The position numbers were made by a program, and so were the translations under genes. Shown here piece by piece: positions 33,109 through 44,112 of a stretch of 64,000 bases of DNA (its first letter is position 1; every line of letters starts with the position of its first letter). The stretch spans positions 133,835,612 to 133,899,611 of the forward strand of contig OY821519.1 of assembly GCA_963682025.1 (NCBI GenBank), read 5' to 3'. This stretch comes from Cordilura impudica. Taxonomy: Eukaryota > Arthropoda > Insecta > Diptera > Scathophagidae. The notes beneath the pieces are model-generated. The model had not been told where the DNA came from, did no database searches, and saw only the letters and a list, made by a program, of their open reading frames with translations.

Positions 33109-33993
33109 TATTTCATTTTCCATTTTTCATTTTCCATTCTGTTTATTTCGATTTTAATTTTGAATTTTTCAATTTTCTTTTTCCATTTTTCGATTTTCGC
33201 TTTTCATTATTCAATTTTCATTTTCCATTTTTCGTGTTTCATTTTTAATGTTTCAATTTTCAATTTTCATTTTACATTTTTCGTTTTTCATTTTTCATTT
33301 TTCAATTTTCAATTTTCATTTTTCAATTTTTCATTTTCAATTTTTCACTTTTCGTTTTTCAGTTTTCATTTTTAATTTTCTATCTTTCAATTTAATTTTT
33401 TCAATTTTTCAAATTTCATTTTTCAATTTCCATTTTTCAATTTTCAATTTTCATTTTTCACTTTTCGTTAGGGAATATATTTTGTTTCGTATTGGCAATT
33501 TTTTTTATTATATCGTAATAACGGGAAAAAAAATATGTGGCAATACTACTAACATAGCTCATGGTAGTTGTGTTTGTTGGTATGATTGCATCATTTTTTT
33601 ATGGCTTTTTTGAACTGGGAATGTTGTTGTACAACTATTATGTTCAACCACTAAAATATTACAACAAACACACTGAGTTTATTGTTTTTTTTAGAGGTAT
33701 CTACATATTTTTCCTCGTGTCTAAGCATGGTGAAGCCCGACTTACCCCATTTTAAATACAAACCTGGTGGGAATAATGTCAAATGATATTATCATAACTT
33801 TACCCAGTAACATTTTTTTTTGTGAATTAGGGTGATTTCAACAGACAGACGGACAAACGGACATCGCTATATCGACTCGAGCTGTGACAAGGATCAGGAA
33901 TATATATACTTTTTGGTGTCGGAAATTAGTTTTTCGATGCGTTACAAACGGAATGACAAACCTCTGCCACTGAGGTATGGAGGGTATAAAAAG

Positions 33994-35454
33994 GAAGTAA
34001 CATTGAATTTTAAGAATTTATTACAGAAATATTATTTTTTAAACTGAAGGGGGCATAGATGAGGGAACTTGTTACTTCTTTTTTGTTACTTTTGATTTAA
34101 TTTCAGAAATGTTTTCATTATTATTGTTCTTATAACTCATTGAATAAGCAACATTTTGTGAAATAAATTTTTTAAAATATAAATATATATATATGTATGT
34201 ACATTCCTATACCAATATTAATTATTTAATTATTTTCATAATGCGTCTAGTGCGAATCCAAGTTGCATTATATTGTTTGGGGAAGGCTGACATTGCTTCA
34301 TATCAATATGTATGTGTCCAGGCTTTCCCTAAGCGATGATAGCGATTAACAAAAAAAAAAAAAAGACGAAACATTCTAATGTACATATTTATCTATTCAA
34401 TTCAGGCTGATTTGTCAGGACAAAGACACACAAACACAATCGAAATCAAACAAACATTTATTTTGATACAAATGCAATTGCACATAAAACTGATATTTAT
34501 TTGTTTCACTTTGTGGAGTCGCATTTGTGTGATGCAATCACAACGTTCTCGCAGTTCACAGACATTTAAATAACCATCAACATGATAAGTAATCAATCAC
34601 AATCATTTGTCATACAGACAGAGGCACCGAAATCAAGTACTCACATACAGAATTTTTAACGCATCAACTGTAAACAATAATCTGTCACAACTCTTCGTAT
34701 ATATTTGCAGTTGTATTGTAAATTCTTAATGGTAAAGATTTTAAAAACAAAACGAAAAAAACCCTATCTTAAAAATCATTAAACATTTAAAATTTTAGAC
34801 TTAAGAGACTAAAACATTATGTTGGGCTTAATTTTATGATTGTATGACAGTAATTGTAGTTTTTATTACAATTTAAATTAAAATTGAACCAAACACACTT
34901 TGATATTTAATGTGTCTTAAAGAAAATGGGCCCAAAGGGATAGAGAGAGAGAGAGAGAGAGAGATAGAGATGGAGGAAAATAAAGAGGAATAGAGAGGGA
35001 GAGAGAGAGAGTGAAATGTGTTAAGAAGAACACACATCTAATTATTTATCTACTAAAACGTTGCCATAAAATAATCAAAACTTTTTATTTTAAATTGCCA
35101 CATTTAAATACAGAAATGTAAGCAATCTGCAACTTTATGGCTTTTAAGAAGATGGGAATGAGTTGGAGTGTAGAAAGTTCAAAGCAAACGGTAAAGTTAG
35201 GAACGGTTAACTTTAAATTGCAAGTTACTTTCATCCGAATAACTTCTGACTGTAATAACGGAATTTAGAAATTATCACAAATTCAAAAGCATTTAGTCAA
35301 CTATTGGAAAACTTAAATAGTTAAATAAGTTCTTATATTTGTCTTCTTCAGCATAATTATTAAATACATTAATATCCTATGCCACTATCTGACCGATGTA
35401 CATATAATTAGTTTGAATTGATATTGTTAACTTCCAAAATATTATGCCAATCGA
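33994..35454. other. AT-rich spacer with a GA-rich microsatellite
   Basis: A (GA)n tract at 34943-35012 (gagagagagagagagagaga then interrupted gagagg units) is the only clear feature. The two overlapping opposite-strand frames of 64 codons at 34379-34596 show no family resemblance. Confidence 0.5.
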
Positions 35455-35580
35455 CCTAGCATCACTTTCTGAGTCAATTTAGCTATATCTGTTCATTCGT
35501 CCATCTGTGTGTCCATGTAAACCATGTAATGCAACCACAGGTTGCAAATATGAATATATTTTATTCAAATAGAATACCCA
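35455..35580 (-). mobile_element. P1-family fragment
   Basis: agcatcactttctgagtca is followed by a worn GTCY tract (gttcattcgtccatctgtgtg), then gtccatgtaaac and ggttgcaaatatgaatatattt. These are the central phrases of P1 elements in reverse. Ends are missing. Confidence 0.75.
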
Positions 35581-36596
35581 AAGTCAAAGCATCCGTCAGA
35601 TAATTGAATATGGGAGAAAATGCGATTGACAAATTTTCACGTTAAATTTACGAAGTTTGAGGTTAAAGTTGCGAAAAACAGCTAATTTCCACACCAAATC
35701 TTGATTTTTTTCTTCTTGAAATCGAAACCATGTATCAATGGAATCTGAATCGAGCCTTGTGTGACAGGAAATTTTATTCTTAATAATTTTGATCTGAATT
35801 TTTTTTTTTGCTTAAACTTTTAGATTTAGTGGCATATAGTATTTATCGCAGTTATCACTATAAAAAAAATTTAAATCTTAGTTGCGTTATAGATCAGTTT
35901 TAATGTTAACATATATTGCATTTCAGTGTAAATAGAGTTGGTGTTCAGTCAATACTGGCGGGTGTATAATAATCTTTTGAACTGCAATTTTTTAAGTAGT
36001 AAAGATCTTTTAAAAAATTTTCCCGTTAGATCTAGAGAAATATGGATATACCATCAATTTCCAGGGCATCAATAGCGCGAGTTCAAAGTTGGAAGATGAC
36101 AATTTTGTAAGTTTATTTTATAATAGCGCCAAGTTAAATTCAACAATAGAAAAGCTGTTACATTTACAAATAAAGGAGGTTCTCTTTTTTGGAAGAAAGC
36201 AAAGATACCAACCAAAGATTTAAAAAGGTGGGTGAAAAAAAAAACTACAAAGAAATGCTATAAGATCAGCAAGCACTACTCAAAATCAAAAAGAAGTGGA
36301 TCTCAAGTCAAGCTTTCAGGATGAAAAATCTAATGATGATTTTTTGTTACCAGCATAGTATATATTATTTGAAAGCAAGACCTCGTAAAGTATTTATAAG
36401 GGTTTTCACTGGTAGTAAAGCACCCTTGTAACCCTTGTAAATGTTGTAGATATAGTAAAATTACTACTTTTTAAAACACCACATCAACAAAATGTATGAA
36501 ATTGAAATTTACTACGCTGTGTTAAAAGTACAAGGGTAAAAGCTATAGTACGTCTACAAGACTAAACATTTACAAGACTGAAATAGCTGTAGTTTG
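35581..36596. other. AT-rich sequence with a possible Harbinger end
   Basis: Nothing coding recognised. ttttcactggtagtaaag with ttgtaacccttgta at about 36400-36450 resembles the reverse complement of 38425-38482, the far side of the Harbinger-like gene. It may be one end of that element. Confidence 0.35.
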
Positions 36597-36755
36597 TAGT
36601 TTCGGGAAATTATGTTCGGGAAATTGTATTTCGGGAAATTGTAATTTCGGGAAATTGTGTTCGGGAAATTGTCATTTCGGGGAATTGTGTTCGGAAAGTT
36701 GTAATTTCGGGAAATTCTTTTCGGGAAATTTTTTTCGGGAAATTGTTTTCGAAAA
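36597..36755 (+). repeat. TTTCGGGAAATTGT minisatellite
   Basis: About ten imperfect 13-18 bp units of (a)tttcgggaaattgt(g). It directly precedes the purine-rich heptamer array. Confidence 0.9.
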
Positions 36756-36779
36756 ATTTTCCACAAATCATTTTTTTAT

Positions 36780-36818
36780 CATTAAAATTAAAAATAAAAT
36801 TGGAAAATGAAAAATTGA

Positions 36819-36850
<32 letters not shown>

Positions 36851-37243
36851 GAAAAATGAAAAAATAATAATGAAAAATGGAAAATGAAAATTGAAAATTG
36901 AAAAATTGAAAATGAAAATTGAAAATTGAAAAACTGAAAATGAAAAATGGAAATTGGAAAATGAAAAATGAAAAATGAAAAATTGAAAATCGGAAATGGA
37001 AAATGAAAAATGAAAAATGAAAAATAAAAATGGAAAATGAAAAGTGGAAAATGAAAATGGAAAATGAAAAATTAAAAATGGAAAATGAAAAATTAAAAAT
37101 TAAAAATGGAAAATGAAAAATTAAAAATGGAAAATGAAAAATGAAAAATTAAAATTGAAAAATGGAAAATGAAAAATTAAAAATGGAAAATGAAAAATTT
37201 TAAATTAAAAATGGCAAATGAAAAATTAAAAATGAAAAATGAA

Positions 37244-37276
<33 letters not shown>

Positions 37277-37735
37277 AAAAATTAAAAATGAAAAATGGAA
37301 AATGGAAAATCGAAAATGGAAAACGGAAAATGAAAAAATAAAAATGGAAAATGGAAAATTGAAAATGAAGAATTAAAATTGAAAAATGGAAAATGAAAAA
37401 TGATGAATGGAAAATGGAAAATGAAAAATGGAAAGTGAAAAATGGAAAATGAAACATTAAAAATGGAAAATGGAAAATGGAAAATGAAAAATTAAAAATG
37501 GGAAATGGAAAATGAAAAGTGAAAATTGAAAAATGAAAAATGTAAAATGAAAAATGAAAAATGGAAAATGAAAAGTGGAAAATGAAAAATCGAAAATGGA
37601 AAATGAAAAGTGGTAAATGGAAAATAAAAAATGAGAAATTAAAAATTAAAAACTAAAAATGAAAAACGAAAGATGAAAATTGAAAAGTGAAAAATAGAAA
37701 ATGATAAATTAAAAATGAAAATTGAAAATGAAGAA
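36780..37735 (-). repeat. degenerate TGAAAAA/TGGAAAA heptamer-type array
   Basis: Units such as aatggaaa and atgaaaa run for ~950 bp. This is the reverse-complement equivalent of the arrays at 30660-33470 and directly adjoins the P2 end at 37736, so it too sits inside a P2 element. The 85-residue Phe-rich frame at 37200-37457 is repeat read-through. Confidence 0.92.
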
Positions 37736-37788
37736 AAGTAGAGGGTATCAAAGATTCGGCCCAGCCAAAATTTAACACTGTTACTTGT
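37736..37788 (-). mobile_element. P2-family left end, reverse orientation
   Basis: gagggtatcaaagattcgg, cccagcc and aaatttaacactgttacttg are the reverse complement of the P2 left end. The heptamer array begins immediately inside it. The other end of this copy was not found; it may include the TTTCGGGAAATTGT array. Confidence 0.8.
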
Positions 37789-37849
37789 TTTATTTATCAT
37801 TTTGTGGTAAATGAATCAAAATAAAAAAAATTTATCAAAATAATGAAAA

Positions 37850-38320
37850 ACGCCTTCTCCAGATGACCCGAGTCTGTATAGGACAATTGCTAACTGGTAT
37901 ACTCAACTGGAAATTGTTCACATGCATTGGGTTGGTTAAATTCTGTATCTCCCGAAATCATAGACACCAATGTATGAAACTCAATTCGACTAACCCTCAG
38001 CATTTGCAAAATCTGTTGCCATATAATTGTGTTTAGTGACCACTTTATTGATTTTGGAACAGAATTCCAAGCTCCGCGGCGATACACTTTAACTAAAATA
38101 ATGTCATCAACTAATTCATTTAAAATGCTGTCAATCATGTTCACATCTATCTACAAAGGAAAGTAGTAATATTTTTGTATTGTTATTATTATTGCAAGTA
38201 ATACCGTACCGTCAACATCTAGAATCTCTGAAAATTCTATTTCGTCAACTGCATTTTGATCTACATAATTTATAATTTTTTCTTTTCCGTAACTTTGGGC
38301 ATTTTACTTATCTGCAAATT
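37850..38320 (-). pseudogene. PIF/Harbinger-like transposase N-terminus with a short intron
   Basis: The minus-strand exon from about 38307 reads KIINYVDQNAVDEIEFSEIL, then DVDGT. A 54-nt GT-AG intron (38151-38204; donor acg|GTATTA, acceptor CTTTCCTTTGTAG) preserves the frame into IDVNMIDSILNELV. The second exon ends FNQPNACEQFPVEYTS and a stop; one frame over, QLAIVLYRLGSSGEGV follows. The PVEYxxQLAxxLxRLGSxGxG pattern resembles HARBI1-type (PIF/Harbinger) transposases just before their catalytic domain, which is absent here. Assignment rests on that one motif. A P2 element lies just downstream and may have split the transposon. Confidence 0.5.
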
Positions 38321-38747
38321 CTTGTTGATAATTTAAGTTTTCAAATTGATAAAAAAAAAAACAAAAGAAAAAACAGCTGATTCATTAGTTTACAATACAC
38401 AACATAAAAGACGTTCACGCTTTGTAGTATAAAATCGTTGTAGATACAACAGGGTTGTAAATTTAACACCAAGAGTGAATACCGCTTATGTATTAATTTT
38501 TTATTGAGTGTGCTTAAGATTTGCAGCTGTTTTATAGGAAAAAAATAGGATCTGCCAAATATTTAAATTAACTTCTTAACGTATTACTATTTTTATTTAT
38601 AAATTGAATAGCTATCATAGTAAGAAGCAAATCTTATAAATTACAGTGATGGTAAGTACATAAAAGCTTTCAAGTTAATATTATGTCAATTGAAATTCAA
38701 AATACAATTTGTATATAAAATTTAAAAATAACAATAGTAAATAATTT

Positions 38748-39250
38748 TTAGTGTCTAAACATATAAGTTGAGAAACAAACATATAAAATTATAAACTGAA
38801 ACCATTCAATCATATTTGAAACAAATAAAATTACAGTTTTTAAGCGTAATGAGTTGCTAGACAATTGAGTATATGATGGTAGGTCATTCCAAAGACCGAT
38901 TGTATAATTGAAAAATTTTCTGGTAGACAAAAAGTTTCTGTGATAACAGGTTTTTTCCACGTGGAGATTTGGCAAATATAATTTTCTTATTAAGATATTT
39001 AGGTTCTTTTAAATATTAGTTTATGCATCATCAAAAGACATTTATACTTTGATTCATTTTTCAAACACATTTCATGCAACTGATATGAAAACGGTAATAT
39101 ACTTTCCCCTCTACTACAATTAAATACATATCAGGCTATGTTGTTATACGTGCCCACAAGTCGATTAAAATCAATGGTGTCACATTTTGCAAATATTTCA
39201 CACCCATAAAATAAAACATGAATTAAATATGTTTTAGCCAGACGCATCCA
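38748..39250 (-). pseudogene. non-LTR retrotransposon ORF2, C-terminal part
   Basis: Reading the minus strand from 39250: WMRLAKTYLIHVLFYGCEIF, AKCDTIDFNRLVGTYNNIA and SYQLHEMCLKNESKYKCLLM. The segment RNFLSTRKFFNYTIGLWNDL PSYT is the usual 'RxxFFxxRxxxxWNxLP' C-terminus of Jockey-type ORF2 proteins. It continues the relic at 40992-42830, which is separated from it by the TA element 39253-40989. Stops and frame changes are present. Confidence 0.85.
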
Positions 39251-39252
39251 TA

Positions 39253-40989
39253 CACACAGAAAACGGATTTATTGTTGCAACCCAATTTGTTGCCAACCGA
39301 ATTTTGATAGTCCCATGGACTATCACATTATTCTGTTGCGATTACTCAATTTATATATAAATTCGATTATATGAAGTGTGATGTTTGGTTGATACAATGG
39401 AATACTTAATTTTAATTATTGATTGCCATAACCGTTTTTCAGGGTTTTTTTTTACTAATAAATATGAAAAAGAAAAATCGAAACTTATTATTAATATTTA
39501 TTTTATTATAAATAATTAAATAATTTTACATTAAATTAAATAAAATAATATATTATATGATAAACAAAAGAAGTATAGTTGGCTCCATTATATGATCCTA
39601 TAAAATACAACATTGTACTTTCATTATATCCGCACATATTGTCAGAAAATATTTCTAAAATAGTCAATTTAAAAAGTGTGGTCATGTACAATTCCTAGTA
39701 TAAACATCAGCACATTACTTACCCAATCGCATAATCATCCCCTTGTCAATTTTGACTTATTATCTTGATATACAGAAAATAGTTTCTTGTTTGAAGTGCA
39801 CATTGAACTGCTTGTTATCTTCCAGAGTGAATACTTTCTTCTTTACTAGTATATTAAAGGTTCACGCATGCAACAATGACTGCCTTCCATTACATGGAAG
39901 GGAGTACTAACCAAAAAAATCAGTAGTAAGCATCTTGAATAGATCAAAGATCTGTACTGGTCGTTGAATACGTCTTGGAGGTGTTCATATGCCTCGTCTA
40001 AGACAAAGAATTTTATATTATTCGTGCGTACACATAAATAAATACCTGCATACATCCTCCGGTGCTGATGACAAGCAGAACCAACTTCCAGGTTGTGTGC
40101 GTCCTCATAGACATTTGTTCCAGTATATGGTCGTATTGATTTACTGCAATATTGTAATCAAAAATTAAGCACTTTTGCATTTACTCGAATATCTTCTGAG
40201 TATCTCGACATACATGCCTACCTTTGACGTATTGATAGTGAGCTATTGTATGACAGATTTGTGTCCTATGCTTTCAACAAACACACCAAGAAAAAAATCA
40301 TGCCCTGTGGAACAATTATATCTTCGGTTTCTATATTAACGGATATTTGTTTCTCATCCATTTTTTAAAGTATTTTGGCACTTTCTCACATAAAATAAAT
40401 TATCATATTGTATATCGTTAAAATTTTTTATATTACATATTATTATATTTGACAAATGACAATTAAATCAACAAATTCGGTCCGGCTTATTATATTCTTA
40501 TCTTCTTTTTTTGTATTTACAACAGAAATTTATTTATAGAAGTTCCGTTCGGTTAGAAATACCAAAAGAGGGTAAAAATTTGGATTATATTTATTGCAAC
40601 CGAAAAATCATTCTTAATAAAAATTTTATAAATAGGACAACCAATTATTTGTTACAATATCTGTTTACCAATTTCCAGTTTGAAATATGTTGTTATAATA
40701 AAACTAGTAGTTGAAGTCACCAATATTTAGGATTGGGATATGTTATTCTTGTTTTAATTAGGTTGCCTCAACTAAATTTGTTTGGTAATTTATAAAAAGA
40801 CTTTCATTGGTAAACAGAACTTATTCTATTGTTATTGATACCTTCATTCTTAATGAATGGTACTTATAAGATAGTTATAGAAGAATATCTACTATATTTT
40901 GATACATTAAAGAATCACAATAAATATTATTATTACCTTAACAATTTTGCCAGTGGTAACCGAATTCCAACCAATCTTTTTTCTGTGTG
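39253..40989. mobile_element. TA-flanked DNA element inserted in a LINE relic
   Basis: Inverted ends CACACAGAAAA (39253) and TTTTCTGTGTG (ending 40989) are flanked by TA on both sides (39251-39252, 40990-40991). Removing the element with one TA joins the LINE frame exactly, giving DPLIWMRLAKTY across the junction. This is independent proof of its boundaries. 1737 bp; I recognise no transposase in it, although the size and TA target fit Tc1/mariner-like elements. A left-end relative lies at 12752-12850. Confidence 0.85.
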
Positions 40990-40991
40990 TA

Positions 40992-42830
40992 TATTAAAGG
41001 GTCTAGATGCTTTAACACCCACAGGCCTCTCAGCATACCATGAACTTTTCTAGCCGAAATGTTAATATGGGTTTTCCATGAAAGTTAGGTATTGAATGCT
41101 ATTCCTAGAATTAATGATTATGGAACAAAATCGATTATTTTGTTGTTTGTTTTCAAAAAGTCGGTATTTTCAAGTCTTTCCTTGTTATTTCTTCACAAGA
41201 AAATGCACTTTGATTTTTTCGGATTTATGCACAGACCATTTAGACTTGCCCATTTTTGAATTTATCCAAGTCGTTGTTAATGCAGGCAGTATAATAACGT
41301 ACAACTTTGGAGCTTATGTGCAATTGTACATCATCTGCATACATTTGAATATCGCAGTGACTTAAAAGAATTAAGGAGATTATTAATGTACATCACAAAA
41401 GTAATGGGCCAAGAATGGGACCTTGAGGCACCCCTAAATCAATATCAATAGCATTGGAAATCAAACCATTGAAGGAGACAAGTAGTTTTCGGTATAAAGG
41501 ATACGATACAATAAGTTTATTGGCCGAATCGGAAAGGTTATAAAATCTTTTGGAGTTTGGACAGCAGAATGGAGTGGTCTACTGTATCAAAAGCTTTACT
41601 AAGATCTAACAGCAGAAGGAAAGATACCATATCCTTATCCTGTGTGGATCGATCAACACCGTAATACCACTTCTTTCCTGCCTAAAACTATACTGTTTTT
41701 CTGTTAGAAGATTGCGCTCTTTTAAATATGCATTAACTTGTCTTTGTAAGAGATTCTCCATCACTTCGGACAGAAATGGTAGGATGGAAATTAGTCTAAA
41801 CTCGCTGTTGTTCTTCGCTGTTGTTCTTCGGGATGGAAATTATTTTGGCTTATTTCTACATGTCTGGGAAGATTGACTTGCATTAAATATATACGCAAGG
41901 AAGGGCAGAAGTTTATGTAATATAAGTTTCAAAAATCTAGGATTTATTCCATCCAGGCCGACGGCATTAGATTTTATTGATTATATACTTTTAAGAACTT
42001 CAGCTTGAAACACACATCGAAAAAAAAAACACTTCTCAACAGATACTATATGGATTTTAGCATATTCATAATCACTTGGACTTTCCACTTCAATTTTAAC
42101 AAATTGTGTGTTTAGTTCATCCACGTCAACATCAGCACTAGAAGTGTAAACACTTTCCTTTCCAATACCTATTTTATGGATTTCCTTCTACTTACTCTTG
42201 CTATCTAAAGCTGATGTAAATTTCTATTCATAGTACGTAGATTTAGCCATATTAATATTGTCCACCACTTTTCTTCCAGCAGTCTTGAGCAGAGATTGCA
42301 ATTCTGGAGTTTTAAATTTCATCCATTTTTTATACGCTAAATCTCGGATGTAAATTAAATGATTAATAGTTGAATTAAACCATGGTGGCTGTTTAGCTTT
42401 GATAGTTTTGATTCTCTCCGGCACGGTTTCATCAAATGCTTTAAGTAGGTTATTCTGTAGGAAAGCTATTTGATCATTTACGTTTTCGAGAATATAAATT
42501 GAGTTTCAACAAATGCAATCGTATTGCTGGTGTAATGTCACATAATCAATGTTTCGAAAATCTCGATAAGTATAGCGAATATCCTCAGTGTTAATAAAAA
42601 CATCATACACTGTAAAGATAAGCTCATGTCTTGAAAAAACTGGGGCGGATAACTGGTCATAAAGCAGCATATTGTTTTTATGATTAACAAAGAGTACGTC
42701 AAGTGAACTATTATCACCATAAGGATAATGTGCTGAAATATTGGTACTTACAGTCAGAAGGCCAAGTGTTTGCATTGGCTCCGGGAGTGTATTATCAGTG
42801 AGCAGATTACTGTTGAAATATTGCAATAAT
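40992..42830 (-). pseudogene. non-LTR retrotransposon ORF2: endonuclease end and reverse transcriptase
   Basis: The domain order on the minus strand is that of Jockey/CR1-type ORF2. The APE endonuclease C-terminus is at 42826-42506 (FNSNLLTDN; SSLDVLFVNHKNNMLLYDQL, SAPVFSRHELIF). The linker follows at 42424-42224. The reverse transcriptase then reads FRLISILPFLSEVMENLLQR, LLLDLSKAFDTV (41580-41640), LGVPQGPILGPLLL (41400-41445) and MYADDVQLHI (41310-41345, catalytic YADD). The thumb reads NLGIAF and SWKTHI to 40992. Multiple frameshifts and stops occur; the 5' end is lost at about 42830. The C-terminal part follows after the inserted TA element. Confidence 0.92.
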
Positions 42831-43755
42831 TACGTCATTAATAATAGGGACTTGAAAAATATTTAAAATGCTTAAAGTCTCTGATTCAGAATCAATCAAA
42901 ACGTGATAAATTGTATATAAAAAAATTTAAATTAGGAAAACTGGAAATGTATCCAAATGAAAAAAAGTTCAATTATAGAGTTCTTAAAATAAAACCATCT
43001 TTCATTTAAAGTGTTTTTATTAAAATTTAGATATAGCTATTTTTTAATAATTATTTATTTTTCTTTCATATTAGCGATATTCTATACGTATTTTGAGATA
43101 ACGTTAAAACGACTGGGAAAATGAGCCTAAAATAATATGACACATAGAGTATAACGCTAAATACACACTCATTGAGCAAGTGCTATAAACACAACGGCCA
43201 TAACAACAACAATACTTACAGCTACTACACACAAATAATGAAATAACAAGAACAGCATAGGAAAATCATATATTTTAGAAGAGTTTTTTTACATTTTCAT
43301 TCATAACTCGGGACGCATTGAACCGATTTCGGGGATTTTAAACAGACACCTACTCAGGATGGCAGTGAATCTTTTTCACTTAAACTGCTTCACCCAACTA
43401 ACCTACTGATCACGACTTTACATATCTATTCGTGGGGAGTGAAAAAAACGATCAAATACCAATTATTTCCGTGTCCTATGGGTTATTTCAAGAAAATTTG
43501 GCCGAGAAACCATACCTCTTTCTTTAAAATCGTATTCTGCTAGTTTTTGAGGCTAGATATTTTTGCGAGTTCCTTCATGATTTCGTCCAAAAACATTACG
43601 TTCACGGCCATCTTTGGGCGGAATCCAATACTTAGTTCAAAGTACAATTAAAAACGAAGAATTTGAGCTAAAAATTATTGAAATCGGTTGGTTAGTTCAT
43701 GAGACATTGTTAAAACAGTGAACATACTTTATACATCAATTTATCAGTAACTAAC
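42831..43755. other. AT-rich spacer with a P2-internal fragment
   Basis: 43190-43420 resembles the P2 interior at 2480-2830 (acaacaacaatacttac..., aacaagaacagcataggaaaatcatat, accgatttcggggattttaaac). The rest is unremarkable. Confidence 0.5.
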
Positions 43756-44112
43756 TATTTATACCCTATACCACCATGTGGTTTGGGTATAATGACTTTG
43801 TGCTGCTGTTTGCAACTACCAACAATATTTGACTTAGACCCATCTTTTATTATACCGATCGAATTAGAATCACTAACTGATTCGATTTAACGAGGTCCGT
43901 CCGTCCGTCCGTCCGTCTGTGTGTCCATGTAAACCTTGTAATCAAACTGCAGGTCGCAAATACGAATATATTTAGATGTCGGCCATGGAATTAACCCTAT
44001 TGAAATTGGTGAGAATCGGTCCATCCGATGTGAACTTTTTCATATCTGCAGCCAAAAAAATTAATAAAAATCCCACTCAAATTTGGTTTATGCTTATTTT
44101 CTACGTCGAAAC
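43756..44112 (-). mobile_element. P1-family element, internally deleted and truncated
   Basis: It starts TTTATACCCTATACCACC, then atgtggtttgggtataatg. It has a (GTCC)n tract at 43895-43918. It then jumps from gagaatcggtcca directly to the distal core (tccgatgtgaactttttcat), losing ~340 bp. It ends within cttattttcta, short of the palindrome, at the LINE relic. Confidence 0.8.

Larger units (their letters stand above)
30183..33993 (+). mobile_element. P2-family element swollen by an internal satellite
   Basis: The left end is gttaagttcggctgggccgaatctttgatatgctcc. The right end has an acagacagacggacaaacgg tract (33838-33862), cgttacaaacggaatgac and atggagggtataaaaa. Both ends match the copy at 85-3062. 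The interior is a duplicated block plus degenerate and homogeneous heptamer repeats. The 70-120 residue frames rich in Phe/His/Ser (33160-33613) are satellite read-through, not genes. Confidence 0.75.

Noticed and set aside
33160..33613. Overlapping open frames of 71 and 121 codons rich in Phe, His, Ser and Ile
   Set aside because: They are read-through of the TTTTTCA-type array; the opposite-strand array at 37200-37457 gives the same kind of frame. Only simple-repeat composition is seen.
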